Assembly: GCA_003222895.1 (NCBI GenBank)
Contig: QHXI01000062.1
Span: forward strand, 1-49,649
Source of the DNA: Acidobacteriota bacterium
Lineage (GTDB): Bacteria > Acidobacteriota > Blastocatellia > Pyrinomonadales > Pyrinomonadaceae
Direction of reading: 5' to 3'
DNA: 49,649 nt
Part shown: positions 1 through 8,668 of the stretch, piece by piece
Layout of the letters: each line of letters starts with the position of its first letter
How positions within the stretch are numbered: the stretch's first letter is position 1
Notes under the pieces: generated by a model
Seen by the model: the letters and a program-made list of their open reading frames with translations, nothing else
Databases searched by the model: none
Told to the model about the DNA's origin: nothing
Translations under genes and position numbers: made by a program

Positions 1-390
1 CTGCTCGATTTACTAACCAAAGAATCGTCGGCGAAGATCAGCGGCATTGACGATCTCAGTTTGCCGGAAGTTACCGCGTTGGCATCGCGCGCGCGTCTGT
101 TCGTTGGAAACGACAGCGGCATCGCGCACATTGCGGCGGCGGTCGGTGCGCCCTGCGTCGTCATCTTCGGCTCGTCGAACGTCGTACACTGGCGGCCCTG
201 GACGACGAACGCGAACGAAGTTGTGCGCGAAGAGATGCCCTGCCAGCCCTGTCATGGTTACTTCTGCGGAGAGTTTGAAGAGCCTGAATGCATTCTGCGC
301 GTTCCGGTCGAACGCGTAGCCGCCGCGATCGATCGAATCCTGAAAGCTGGCCGTAACGACGTTCCATCTGAGCCTCTGAATTTCGCTTGA
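1..390 (+). CDS. Glycosyltransferase family 9 (heptosyltransferase), C-terminal part
   Basis: The reading frame is open from the first base, so the gene begins before the window; about 129 residues remain. The visible part carries the family hallmark LFVGNDSGIAHIAAAVGAP, the nucleotide-sugar-binding loop of ADP-heptose:LPS heptosyltransferases, followed by VIFG and a Trp-Pro segment. By family it adds heptose from an ADP-heptose donor to the inner core of lipopolysaccharide at the cytoplasmic face of the inner membrane. Its TGA stop overlaps the TTG start of the next gene (heptose-7-phosphate kinase), which makes ADP-heptose precursor, so the pair fits one LPS-core operon. The acceptor sugar cannot be told from this fragment. 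Confidence 0.85.
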   Translation: MLDLLTKESSAKISGIDDLSLPEVTALASRARLFVGNDSGIAHIAAAVGAPCVVIFGSSNVVHWRPWTTNANEVVREEMPCQPCHGYFCGEFEEPECILRVPVERVAAAIDRILKAGRNDVPSEPLNFA

Positions 391-1373
391 TTACTTTATC
401 CAAACAACGAGCCGAAGAGATTCTCAAGCGTGCACGCGATTCGCGCGTGGTCGTGCTGGGCGACGTGATGCTGGATGAATTTATTTGGGGCGATGTCAGC
501 CGCATCTCGCCGGAAGCGCCCGTTCCGGTCGTGAACATCAAACGCGAATCCACGCGGCTGGGCGGCGCAGCCAACGTCCTCGCGAATGTTACGGCGCTGG
601 GCGCAAGCGCAAATGTCATCGGTGTGGTTGGTGAAGATGCCGCTGCCGGAAAACTTCGCGACGCCTTGCGCGCGAATGGCGGCGTGCAGACCGGCAACAC
701 TTTAGTCACAGACCACCAGCGACCGACGACGATCAAGACACGGATCATCGCGCACAATCAGATGGTCGTGCGCGCCGATCGCGAACATCGCGGGGCAGTG
801 AATGGTCAGGTTGAGGCTCAAATCATCGAGGTCGTCAAAAACACAATCGACGATGCGCACGTGCTGGTGATTTCTGATTATGACAAAGGTGTCATCACGC
901 CGCGCATTCTCTCCGAAGTCTTGCCGCTCGCTTATGATCGAATGCCGGTTCTGATCGATCCGAAGATGCGGAACTTTGATTCGTATCGGCCCGCGACTTT
1001 GGTGACGCCGAATCATCACGAGGCGTTGCGATTGACGAACCTCGAAGAAGATACCGATGATGGATTGCGCAGGGCCGCCGAAATCATTAAGGGTCGACTA
1101 GAGTGTGACGCGGTGCTGATCACCCGCGGCGAGCATGGCATGATGCTGTGCGAAGGCGACAGCGATCCTGTCGTGGTCGAAACCGCGGCGCGCGAAGTTT
1201 ATGACGTGACTGGCGCTGGTGATACAGTCATCGCGACGTTGGCCGCCGCATTGGCCGGCGGGGCATCGATGACCGAAGCCGCGGTGCTCGCGAATCACGC
1301 CGCGGGAATCGTCGTCGGAAAGCTCGGCACGGCGACCGCGAGTATCGAAGAGATTCTGAACTCAATCGGTTAG
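387..1373 (+). CDS. rfaE1: D-glycero-beta-D-manno-heptose-7-phosphate kinase
   Basis: PfkB-family sugar kinase of 328 residues, matching the kinase half of HldE; the nucleotidyltransferase half is absent, so this is the stand-alone RfaE1 form. It phosphorylates heptose 7-phosphate at C1 during ADP-heptose synthesis. Visible motifs: GDVMLDEFIWGDVSRISPEA near the N-terminus, LGGAANV, and the C-terminal ATP-binding and catalytic signature DVTGAGDTVIATLA. The start is TTG at 387, overlapping the upstream TGA in the string TTGA, so translation is probably coupled to the heptosyltransferase. The adenylyltransferase partner (RfaE2) is not in the window. Confidence 0.9.
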   Translation: MITLSKQRAEEILKRARDSRVVVLGDVMLDEFIWGDVSRISPEAPVPVVNIKRESTRLGGAANVLANVTALGASANVIGVVGEDAAAGKLRDALRANGGVQTGNTLVTDHQRPTTIKTRIIAHNQMVVRADREHRGAVNGQVEAQIIEVVKNTIDDAHVLVISDYDKGVITPRILSEVLPLAYDRMPVLIDPKMRNFDSYRPATLVTPNHHEALRLTNLEEDTDDGLRRAAEIIKGRLECDAVLITRGEHGMMLCEGDSDPVVVETAAREVYDVTGAGDTVIATLAAALAGGASMTEAAVLANHAAGIVVGKLGTATASIEEILNSIG

Positions 1374-1464
1374 TTCTAGTGCGATAGCCGGTTGAATGCG
1401 CGCTCGCCGTTCGCTTGCTGAATCCCGGAGGGACGAACGGACTCTCGTTAACAAAGTTCGATTC

Positions 1465-3123
1465 ATGCTCCAACGAAAAACTAAACGACTTGTTGCGCAC
1501 GTACTGTTGGCTCTGTGCTTGTCCGCAGGACTAAACATCCAACAAGGCCTCGCGTTCGCTCAGGCGTCAGTTGTTACTTCCGGGAATGGACGCGCAACTC
1601 AGCCAGTCCGAAGCGGCCCCGCGACCCTTGCTGATTTACGAAATCGCATTGAAGAAATCGTCCGACAACCTGCGTTGGCGCCGGGTTTCTTCGCCGTAAA
1701 AATTGTTTCCCTCGATACGGGCCAGACGATCTTTGAGCAGGATGCGAACAAGTTTGTGCGGCCGGCTTCTAACATGAAGCTTTACACGGTGGCGACCGCA
1801 TACGATCGGCTGACGCCGGACTTTCATTTCATCACCTCGGTTTACGCGAACGAAAAACCGGATGACGGAAAGGTTAAAGGCGATTTGTTCGTCTACGGCC
1901 GCGGCGATCCTTCGATTGCGGCGCGCTTCAATAACGGCGATTACTTCAAAGGCATAAACGATCTCGCCGATAGGATCGTCGCTGCTGGAGTAAAACGCAT
2001 TAAAGGCGATCTCGTCGGCGATGAAAGTTATTTCAACGGCGCGCCGCTGGGCAGCGGCTGGGAATGGGAAGACTTGACCTGGTCGTATGGTGCGCAAATC
2101 AGCGCGCTATCGATTAATGACAACGCGATCGATTTAAACGTGAAGCCTGGCGACAAAATCGGCGGGCCCGTGGTTTTCACAACTGGGCCCCCTTCGGCCT
2201 CGTTCATGACGATCATCAATCGCGCCACAACTTCCACGCGCGGAGCGAAAAGCGATCTGCGAATCTATCGCGGCCTCGGAGCGAACACGCTCGAATTGTC
2301 CGGAAGTCTGCCGATTGGTGGCGCGGGTTTCATCGGCGGCGTTGCGATCCCCGATCCAGCATTGGCCTTCGTTTCGATGTTGCGCGAGGCGTTAACGAAG
2401 CGGGGCGTAAAGATTGAAGGCCGAGTTCGCACCGTGAATGCGCGTTCGGGCAGTTCTGTGATGCCAAGAACTGCGCCGGGATTCGGCAGCGGATCGATGG
2501 CCCAGTTTCCGGTTGAAATTGCCAGTTTGCAATCGCCGCCCTTCTCAGTCATCGCAACTCAAACTCTGAAGCCGAGTCAAAATCAATACACCGAACTAAT
2601 CCTGCGGACGCTTGGCCGAAACCCGCAGGTCCTGGATAGCACGGGCGAGTCGCGACCATTATCCGGCGACAGTCGAGGCGCCAGAGATGATGAAGATGCC
2701 GGTCTCGAATCGGTGAGAAATTTTCTGCGTCAGGCGGGCATCGGCGACAACGATGTCGCGCTCAACGACGGCTCGGGTCTGTCGCGCAACGATCTGATTT
2801 CAGCGAACACGACGGTCCAGTTGCTGACTTTCATGTCCAAGCATAAATACTTCGCGCAGTTCCGCGATGCGCTGCCGATTGCCGGAGTGGACGGCACTTT
2901 GCGCACGCGCATGCGTGGCACTCCTGCCGAAGGTAATCTGCGTGCAAAGACCGGTTCCCTCAGCTCGGTTGCCTCGTTGTCCGGTTACGTCACGACGGCC
3001 GCCGGCGAGCATCTCGTCTTCTCGATGATGCTCAATAATTATCCCGACGCAGCCGCCGTGCGCCGCGATTCAATCGACGCGATCGCAGTCTTGCTGGCCT
3101 CGTTTGCTGGCAAGACGCAATAA
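1465..3123 (+). CDS. dacB: D-alanyl-D-alanine carboxypeptidase/endopeptidase (PBP4, S13)
   Basis: Periplasmic penicillin-binding protein of the S13 family, which trims D-Ala from peptidoglycan stem peptides and cuts cross-links. All three penicillin-binding motifs are present: SNMK (SxxK) in RPASNMKLYTVATAYDRL, SRN (SxN) in NDGSGLSRNDL, and KTG in LRAKTGSLSSV near the C-terminus. The frame could open at 1396, but ATG 1465 places a clean signal peptide (LVAHVLLALCLSAGL, ending near AFAQA) at the N-terminus and is preferred; neither start has a strong ribosome site. Length (552 residues) is a little above the usual 450-500. Between the SxxK and SxN motifs lies the family's extra domain. Confidence 0.88.
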   Translation: MLQRKTKRLVAHVLLALCLSAGLNIQQGLAFAQASVVTSGNGRATQPVRSGPATLADLRNRIEEIVRQPALAPGFFAVKIVSLDTGQTIFEQDANKFVRPASNMKLYTVATAYDRLTPDFHFITSVYANEKPDDGKVKGDLFVYGRGDPSIAARFNNGDYFKGINDLADRIVAAGVKRIKGDLVGDESYFNGAPLGSGWEWEDLTWSYGAQISALSINDNAIDLNVKPGDKIGGPVVFTTGPPSASFMTIINRATTSTRGAKSDLRIYRGLGANTLELSGSLPIGGAGFIGGVAIPDPALAFVSMLREALTKRGVKIEGRVRTVNARSGSSVMPRTAPGFGSGSMAQFPVEIASLQSPPFSVIATQTLKPSQNQYTELILRTLGRNPQVLDSTGESRPLSGDSRGARDDEDAGLESVRNFLRQAGIGDNDVALNDGSGLSRNDLISANTTVQLLTFMSKHKYFAQFRDALPIAGVDGTLRTRMRGTPAEGNLRAKTGSLSSVASLSGYVTTAAGEHLVFSMMLNNYPDAAAVRRDSIDAIAVLLASFAGKTQ

Positions 3124-3180
3124 CCGAAAGCGTTTTTGCCGCTGCTTTAAAGTGTTGTAGTCTTTGACTAGGAGAAAACA

Positions 3181-3366
3181 ATGAGCGCGAACATAAAGGA
3201 AGAAGCGAGACGACTGATCGATACTTTGCCCGATGATTCGACCTGGGAAGATCTGATGTATCAGATCTATGTTCGAGAAGCTGTGGAACGAGGCCTTGCC
3301 GATGCGGAAGCTGGACGTGTAACTGACGTAAAGAAAGTAAGAGAAGAATTTGGACTCCCCACCTGA
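3181..3366 (+). CDS. Small antitoxin of a ParE-type toxin-antitoxin pair
   Basis: A 61-residue acidic protein starting MSANIKEEARRLIDTLP, with the helical WEDLMYQIYVREAVERGL segment and a C-terminal part (VREEFGLPT) typical of small antitoxins found directly before ParE/RelE toxins. A good ribosome site (AGGAGA, six bases before ATG 3181) is present. The toxin frame begins at TTG 3350, overlapping the last 17 bases. By family it binds and neutralises the toxin and represses the operon. Assignment rests mainly on context and resemblance to antitoxins of this layout. Confidence 0.75.
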   Translation: MSANIKEEARRLIDTLPDDSTWEDLMYQIYVREAVERGLADAEAGRVTDVKKVREEFGLPT

Positions 3367-3653
3367 TGTTGTTTGGACCGATTACGCCAAGCAAAGCCTC
3401 CGCGCAATTCACGCTTACATCGCCCAGAGTTCGCCTGAGTTTGCACGACGGATGGTCGACAAGATAACGAGTCGCACCGAGCAAATTGCTACGTTCCCGC
3501 TGTCCGGACGCATTGTCCCGGGAATTCAATGTGGGGCAACTGCGTGAACTGTTTGAGCGTCCCTATCGAATTATCTATCACATTAGACCAAACAGAATCG
3601 AAGTCATTGCCGTCATCCACATGTCTCGGCATCTCGACACGAGGAAACATTAA
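3350..3653 (+). pseudogene. ParE/RelE-family toxin, split by a one-base insertion
   Basis: The first frame (TTG 3350 to TGA 3547) encodes a ParE-like N-terminal part: VVWTDYAKQSLRAIHAYI, then TEQIATFPLSGRIVP. It then runs out of family sequence. One base further along, from 3522, the frame continues exactly where the family should: EFNVGQLRELFERPYRII, then IEVIAVIHMSRHL, ending at TAA 3651. Removing one G from the run around 3519-3522 restores an intact toxin of about 100 residues. ParE toxins inhibit DNA gyrase. The antitoxin upstream is intact. The break may be a true loss of function, a sequencing or assembly error, or (less likely) a +1 recoding site at CCG-G. Confidence 0.82.
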
Positions 3654-3664
3654 AGGAGAACCCG

Positions 3665-4177
3665 ATGTCCGCAGAAAACATCATCGAAAGTTGGAAAGAA
3701 GTTCGCAATGGCTTGATCGATGAAGCGAACCAGATTCCGGCGGATCAGTTTGGATTTCGGCCGGCGCTTGACACGCGTTCAGTCAGGCAACTGCTGCAAC
3801 ACCTGATCGAGTCGCAGAAGTTTCTCGTCGGCGAGGCTTCCCGGCCCGATACAAATCTGATGCGCGGATCTTTTGCTGAGAACGTGAAGACGTACGCGCC
3901 TGGGGTCAGAGACGTTAACGATAAAGATGCGCTGCTGGACTTAATGCGCACAACAATGGATGAATCTGCTGAGAAGTTGCGCGGCGCCACGGATGAACTG
4001 AAAAATACGATGAAGCGATTCGACGGCAAAGAAATGAACAAGCTCGCCTTCATGTCTTTCGCCATCGCGCACGAGATGTATCATCGCGGACAGCTCACGG
4101 TGTACGAGCGTCTGCTTCACATCGAACCGGCGCTAACGATTAGATTCCGCAAAGCCTTCGGCGAATCGCCTCCGTAG
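3665..4177 (+). CDS. DinB-family protein
   Basis: A 170-residue four-helix-bundle protein of the DinB/YfiT-like metalloenzyme superfamily. The likely metal ligands are histidines in LLQHLIESQKF and in the C-terminal HEMYHRGQLTVYERL motif, characteristic of DinB. Some relatives are bacillithiol- or mycothiol-dependent transferases; the substrate here cannot be predicted. The ribosome site AAAGGAG overlaps the TAA of the broken toxin (3651-3653), so the gene is probably co-transcribed with the toxin-antitoxin pair. No signal peptide, so cytoplasmic. Confidence 0.85.
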   Translation: MSAENIIESWKEVRNGLIDEANQIPADQFGFRPALDTRSVRQLLQHLIESQKFLVGEASRPDTNLMRGSFAENVKTYAPGVRDVNDKDALLDLMRTTMDESAEKLRGATDELKNTMKRFDGKEMNKLAFMSFAIAHEMYHRGQLTVYERLLHIEPALTIRFRKAFGESPP

Positions 4178-4188
4178 ATTTTGAATCG

Positions 4189-4250
4189 TGTCAGAAGCCC
4201 GCGCGTCAGCAAGGGCTGCTTGCCCTCCCTTACGGTCGGGCTTCAGACAC
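4189..4250. repeat. TGTCAGAAGCCCG palindromic element, copy 1
   Basis: Imperfect inverted repeat with arms TGTCAGAAGCCCG and CGGGCTTCAGACAC around an inner GGGC/GCCC stem. It lies between the DinB gene and dapF. Closely related copies are at 14666-14738 and 28141-28232, and a variant is at 37563-37658. No U-tract follows, so a simple terminator is not evident. Confidence 0.8.
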
Positions 4251-4291
4251 GTCGCTCCGCAAGCGCCCTTTAAGCCGCCGCACTTCAAAAA

Positions 4292-5143
4292 ATGTCTGCA
4301 CGTTTCACAAAATTCCAGGGCTTTGGCAACGACTACATCGTTTTTGAAGCCGACCAACTCTCGCACCTAAACGACCTCGGCCAATTTGCGCGCCGCATTT
4401 GTAATCGTCACTACGGTGCAGGCGCAGATGGAATTGCGATCGCTCAGCGCTCGGCCGACGCTGATTCAGATTTCCGCGTTCGCATCTTCAATCCCGACGG
4501 CAGTGAAGCGGGCATGTCTGGGAACGGCACGCGCTGCGCGGCGTCCTATCTGTTTTTCCACGGTCTTTGGTCCAGTGATGAACTCAAGCTGCAAACGCGC
4601 AACGGCATCAAGCGCTATCACCTTCTCGAACGCTCTGGCGGATCGTTCTTATTTCGATCTGAGTTGGGCCAACCAAAGTTCGACAACGCCTCGATTCCGA
4701 TGTCCGTGGACGCGCCGCTCGAACGCGTGATCGATTACCGGCTAAACGTTGACGGCGAAACTCTGAAAGTGACGGCGCTGCAAATGGGAAATCCGAACTG
4801 CTGCATCTTTGTCGATGATTTTGAGGCGATCGACTGGCGGCGTCTGGGACCGCTGATCGAAAATCATCCGCAGTTTCCTGAACGCACGAACGTAATTTTC
4901 ATTCGCATCGTGGATCGAGAAAACATCGAAGAGCGAATCTGGGAACGCGGCGTCGGCGAAACTGAAAGTTCAGGCACTTGCTCGTGCGCGGCTGTTGTCG
5001 CCTCAGTCATCAACGGCCAAACCGATCGCGTGGTGAACGTGCACGCGCCGGGCGGTTTGATTCCCATCGAGTGGCGGGCTGATGACCAGGTTGTATTGAC
5101 AGGAACGGCCGGCGTCGTGTACAGCGGTGAGTGGCCGGAGTAA
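4292..5143 (+). CDS. dapF: DapF-family epimerase with both catalytic cysteines replaced by serine
   Basis: A 283-residue protein with the full two-lobed diaminopimelate epimerase pattern: FTKFQGFGNDYIVFE at the N-terminus, FNPDGSEAGMSGNGTRC around residues 67-82, MGNPNCCIFVDD near 165-176, and ERGVGETESSGTCSC near 218-232. DapF converts LL- to meso-diaminopimelate for lysine and peptidoglycan synthesis, using two cysteines as acid/base. In the family signature the first is the Cys of CGNG and the second the Cys of ACGxG; here these positions are Ser76 and Ser228. Cysteines at 82, 230 and 232 are nearby but not at the expected places. It may be a divergent subfamily, a different epimerase or a weakened enzyme. 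The AraC-type gene follows immediately. Confidence 0.82.
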   Translation: MSARFTKFQGFGNDYIVFEADQLSHLNDLGQFARRICNRHYGAGADGIAIAQRSADADSDFRVRIFNPDGSEAGMSGNGTRCAASYLFFHGLWSSDELKLQTRNGIKRYHLLERSGGSFLFRSELGQPKFDNASIPMSVDAPLERVIDYRLNVDGETLKVTALQMGNPNCCIFVDDFEAIDWRRLGPLIENHPQFPERTNVIFIRIVDRENIEERIWERGVGETESSGTCSCAAVVASVINGQTDRVVNVHAPGGLIPIEWRADDQVVLTGTAGVVYSGEWPE

Positions 5144-5147
5144 ACAG

Positions 5148-5969
5148 ATGCAACTAACCATTCCAGAAAGCCCATACAGAGGAACCGTGATCAAAGCCCG
5201 CGAATTTTCCGGGCTTCGATTGGTGGACGGCGTTTATTCCGCCAAGACCAAGGTTGCGAGCCACGCGCATGAGCAAGCGCTCTTTTGTGTTGCTTTGAAT
5301 GGTTTGTGCAACGAAGTTTACGCCGGTAAGGTTCGCAACTACGAAGGTATGACAGTTGAGTTTCTGCCCTCGAATCAATCTCACTCGATTGATTTTCCTT
5401 TCGCTGACACACGCGCGTTCAGTATTGAGGTCGCGCCTTCGTGGCTAGAACGCGCCCGCGAATACTCTTTAAGTCTGGAGCATTCCGTCCACTCCCACTG
5501 CGGCGTGTTGAGCGCCATGCTGATGAAGGTCTACCGCGAATTTCTGGAAACGGATAGCGCCTCGCCTTTGGCGATAGAGGGCCTCACGCTGGAGATGCTC
5601 GCGGAAGCTTCCCGCAGTGCGGCTCAACTTTCGGATCCCAAGCCTCCGCGTTGGTTAGCCCAAGCGGATGAATTTCTTCACGATAGATTCGCCGAGCGCG
5701 TGACTATTATCCAAGTCGCATCCGAAGCTGGCGTTCATCCTGTGCACCTGGCCCGCGAGTTCCGCCGTTTTCATCACTGCACGATCGGAGAATACGTTCG
5801 TCGTCTGCGCATCGAACGAGCCTGCCGGCAACTGCGCAACTCAGATGAGTCGCTGGCAGCGATCGCCTGCGGGGCAGGGTTTTCCGATCAGAGCCATTTC
5901 TCTCGTACTTTCAAACGCGTCACCGGCATGACCCCGGCTGCCTACCGGGCAACTCTTTCGTCGCACTAA
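5148..5969 (+). CDS. AraC-family transcriptional regulator
   Basis: About 273 residues from ATG 5148, which is preceded by GGAG at 5137-5140; a GTG start at 5127 inside dapF is possible but has no better ribosome site. The N-terminal half looks like a cupin-type sensor (SHAHEQALFCVALNG is a likely ligand-binding strand pair). The C-terminal 100 residues are the double helix-turn-helix domain: VTIIQVASEAGVHPVHLARE is the first unit, and AAIACGAGFSDQSHFSRTFK followed by VTGMTPAAYR is the conserved second unit. It starts five bases after the dapF stop, so the two are probably co-transcribed. Ligand and targets are unknown. Confidence 0.9.
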   Translation: MQLTIPESPYRGTVIKAREFSGLRLVDGVYSAKTKVASHAHEQALFCVALNGLCNEVYAGKVRNYEGMTVEFLPSNQSHSIDFPFADTRAFSIEVAPSWLERAREYSLSLEHSVHSHCGVLSAMLMKVYREFLETDSASPLAIEGLTLEMLAEASRSAAQLSDPKPPRWLAQADEFLHDRFAERVTIIQVASEAGVHPVHLAREFRRFHHCTIGEYVRRLRIERACRQLRNSDESLAAIACGAGFSDQSHFSRTFKRVTGMTPAAYRATLSSH

Positions 5970-6080
5970 TCCCGTTCCAAGACGTTTCGATTGTTCAATA
6001 CATATTCTGCCCATCGATCAAAACTCTGGAAGTTCGTCTCTCGATCGCATCGGTGGTTGAAAAAACTTTTTGAGGAGAAC

Positions 6081-7202
6081 ATGAATTCCAAATTCCTAAG
6101 AACCCAGATAATCACCCTGGTGCTGCTGCTGGCCGCGCCGGCGGGTGCCCAAACTCCGGGCGCTCTCTCTGCCGAAAACACTAGCAGAATCGAAACGGCC
6201 ATCTCGTCGTTCATGTCTCAACAAAACATTCCCGGGATTTCGGTCGCCATCGTCCAGGACAATCAGGTTCGCTTTCAGCGCGGCTACGGAATGGCCGAAG
6301 TCGAAAACTTCGTTCCGGCGAAAGCCCTGACCGTCTATCGGATTGCCTCAGTTTCAAAGTCATTGACAGCGGTCGCTGCAATGCAACTGGTCGAAAAGGG
6401 AAAGCTGGACCTCGATGCACCAATTCAGAAGTATGTTCCCGGTTTTCCCACCAAGAAATTTCCCATCACGACGCGCCAACTGCTGGGGCATTTGAGCGGC
6501 ATTCGTAACTACCGGCCGGGTGAAGGCGAACGCACTAATCGTTACGACACATTAACTGATGCGCTTAGCATCTTTAAGGACGATCCGCTCGATTTTGAAC
6601 CGGGAACACGATTCAACTATACGACTCTCGGCTATACGTTACTGGGCGTAACGATCGAAGCTGCGTCCGGAATGAGGTTTGAAGATTACATGCGCGAGCA
6701 TATCTTCACGCCCGCGGGCATGCAGCACACCTACGTGGATGACATCTATGCGATCATCCCGAATCGCGCACGCGGAAACACCCCCAGAGTCTTTGGTCGG
6801 TTAGACGGTAATTATCGAAATCCTGTCTTGATGGATTCCAGTTACAAGATTCCCGGCGGCGGATTGCTTTCGACGGCCGAGGATCTGGCGCGGTTTGCTA
6901 TCGCAGTGCAGAACGGTGTTCTGATTAAGCCGGAAACTTTCGCGGAGATGTCCCGGAGCCAAAAAACGCGTGACGGCAAGGAAACAGGCTACGGTTATGG
7001 CTGGTTCGTCGGTACCGGTGGAGGATTTTCCAACGACCCCGAAGCAGTTTGGCATGGCGGCGTGCAGCCTGGTTTTACCAGTGATCTAGTCCTCCTGCCT
7101 AAGAAACGATTCGCCGTCGTCATTCTGACGAACCTCGAAGCCGGCGGCAGACTCGGGTTAGAGCGTCTGGCGAAACAGATTAAGGACATCGTGCTTCCGT
7201 AG
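6081..7202 (+). CDS. Secreted serine hydrolase, beta-lactamase class C / LACTB-like fold
   Basis: About 373 residues from ATG 6081, which has a strong ribosome site (GAGGAG, three bases upstream); the frame extends back to 5991 without such a site. A signal peptide (IITLVLLLAAPAGAQ) sends it to the periplasm. Catalytic motifs: SVSK (SxxK) in YRIASVSKSLTAVAAMQL, a Tyr motif in FNYTTLGYTLLG (YTT instead of YSN, as in LACTB-like enzymes), and HGG in VWHGGVQPGF near the C-terminus. Family members are esterases, D-amino peptidases or PBP4*-like enzymes, so the substrate is uncertain and beta-lactam hydrolysis should not be assumed. Confidence 0.87.
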   Translation: MNSKFLRTQIITLVLLLAAPAGAQTPGALSAENTSRIETAISSFMSQQNIPGISVAIVQDNQVRFQRGYGMAEVENFVPAKALTVYRIASVSKSLTAVAAMQLVEKGKLDLDAPIQKYVPGFPTKKFPITTRQLLGHLSGIRNYRPGEGERTNRYDTLTDALSIFKDDPLDFEPGTRFNYTTLGYTLLGVTIEAASGMRFEDYMREHIFTPAGMQHTYVDDIYAIIPNRARGNTPRVFGRLDGNYRNPVLMDSSYKIPGGGLLSTAEDLARFAIAVQNGVLIKPETFAEMSRSQKTRDGKETGYGYGWFVGTGGGFSNDPEAVWHGGVQPGFTSDLVLLPKKRFAVVILTNLEAGGRLGLERLAKQIKDIVLP

Positions 7203-7311
7203 AGACCTCTAAACCTCAATCCTCTCGATTCCAATCTGACACCTGGTCAATGGTGGTTTTACAGGGACGCCTAGTTATGGATTAATATTGTCAGCAGTCA
7301 GTTCTCAGTTT

Positions 7312-8607
7312 TTGAGGTGCCCCTTGCAATACCCGTCATTCCCCTGCGGCGCGCGCCGCGCATTTCTTTTCATCCTAATCGTCTGTTCGGTTGGTCCATT
7401 GCTCGGCTGCATAAGCAAAGCCGTCACGGAAACTAATCCGGCAAAAATCGAAATACCAAAACCGCCGCCGGCCATGTCGTTCTGGTTAGGAAATTCTGAA
7501 CGCAACTTCTACGGCACGGGTCCCTGGAGGGAGGGTCAGCTAAAAGTATTCTGGGAAGTTAAGACCAGCTCGATCAGCGGCAGATTTCATGAGGATCCCT
7601 GGGGCGGAACCTCATGGCCCGGCCAGCCTTCGGTCGAAGGCGACTTTGTTTATTTCCCATCGGCCGACGGAAATACATACTGCATCAAGCGAGATGACGG
7701 CAACATCGTTTGGAAATTTCGCGCGAAGGACAGCATGAAGGCGACGCCGGTGATCATCGGAGACCGCATCATCGACAGCGGATTGGATCATCACGTCTAT
7801 TGCCTAAACAAGAAAGACGGCACGCTAATTTGGGATTATGAAACCGGCTTTGAAGTCGATGGCTCAGTCGTAGCTGTCGACGATAAGATCTACTTCGGTG
7901 GTGAAGACCACAGTCTCTATTGCTTAACACTGGCTGACGGCAAGCTCGTCTACAAAATTCCCGACGTCGGTTCCGTCGAGGGCAGTGTTACTTACAAGGA
8001 CGGCCGCATTTACCTGAGCACAGAACAGTTTTATCTTTATTGCTTCTCAGCCTCAGACGGCAAGGCTATCTGGAAGTCTCTGATTGGCGCTGATTCAGAT
8101 TCAACGCCGGCTGTCGCCAACGGCATGGTCTATACGGCCGCCGAAGATGGCGTCGTGCGCGCCTACAATCAGGAAGACGGCAAGTTAGCCTGGCAATACA
8201 CGACCGAAGGCGGGCACTACGGCCGCGGCAGCGAACACATTGGCATCTGGGCCAGTCCTGTCTTTTCAGATGGCAAGATCTATATCGGCGCGAGCGACGG
8301 TTACATGCATTGCTTGAGCGCGGACAAAGGTGAACTGATCTGGCGATTCAAAGCGCACGGACCAATTTGGGGGACCGCGCCGGTCGTTGATGGGCGCGTC
8401 GTCTTTGGCGATAAAGCCGGTTGGATAAATATGCTGTCGGCGGATGATGGAAAACTGATTTCAGATTTGAAGATTGGCGACAACATAAATTCAACGCCGG
8501 CAATCCTGGATGGACGAATTTATATCGGAGCATTCAACGGCAAACTGTACTGCCTCGGGCTTGAACCACCGCCGCCGTCACCGAGTCCAACTCAGAAGAT
8601 CAAATAA
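7312..8607 (+). CDS. Lipoprotein with PQQ-like beta-propeller repeats
   Basis: The frame opens at TTG 7288, with further TTG codons at 7312 and 7324; the start is undecided, but any of them gives a lipoprotein signal ending in the lipobox LLGC. The mature protein is a chain of PQQ-like / outer-membrane-assembly-BamB-like propeller blades: repeats such as DGNTYCIKRDDGNIVWKF, HHVYCLNKKDGTLIWDY and DGYMHCLSADKGELIWRF recur every 40 or so residues. It is probably membrane-anchored and binds a ligand or a partner protein. The proline-rich C-terminus (PPPPSPSPTQ) is a short tail. No catalytic residues are evident, and a BamB role is not supported by context. Confidence 0.82.
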   Translation: MRCPLQYPSFPCGARRAFLFILIVCSVGPLLGCISKAVTETNPAKIEIPKPPPAMSFWLGNSERNFYGTGPWREGQLKVFWEVKTSSISGRFHEDPWGGTSWPGQPSVEGDFVYFPSADGNTYCIKRDDGNIVWKFRAKDSMKATPVIIGDRIIDSGLDHHVYCLNKKDGTLIWDYETGFEVDGSVVAVDDKIYFGGEDHSLYCLTLADGKLVYKIPDVGSVEGSVTYKDGRIYLSTEQFYLYCFSASDGKAIWKSLIGADSDSTPAVANGMVYTAAEDGVVRAYNQEDGKLAWQYTTEGGHYGRGSEHIGIWASPVFSDGKIYIGASDGYMHCLSADKGELIWRFKAHGPIWGTAPVVDGRVVFGDKAGWINMLSADDGKLISDLKIGDNINSTPAILDGRIYIGAFNGKLYCLGLEPPPPSPSPTQKIK

Positions 8608-8668
8608 GGTCGGCTAGGATCTCTATCACTTCGCTTACTTCTTCATTTGAATCCGATCGTTAAGTGCT

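Noticed and set aside
161-757. 198-codon open frame on the minus strand opposite the heptose kinase
   Set aside because: It lies opposite two clear genes and has no family sequence, being an Arg/Ser-rich mirror of GC-rich coding DNA.
6081-7202. Antibiotic-resistance beta-lactamase
   Set aside because: The fold and SxxK motif are shared with peptidases and esterases, and the Tyr motif is YTT. There is no evidence for beta-lactam hydrolysis.
7312-8607. BamB of the outer membrane assembly machine
   Set aside because: PQQ-like blades are shared by many lipoproteins; no other assembly gene is near and the blades have a different pattern from BamB.
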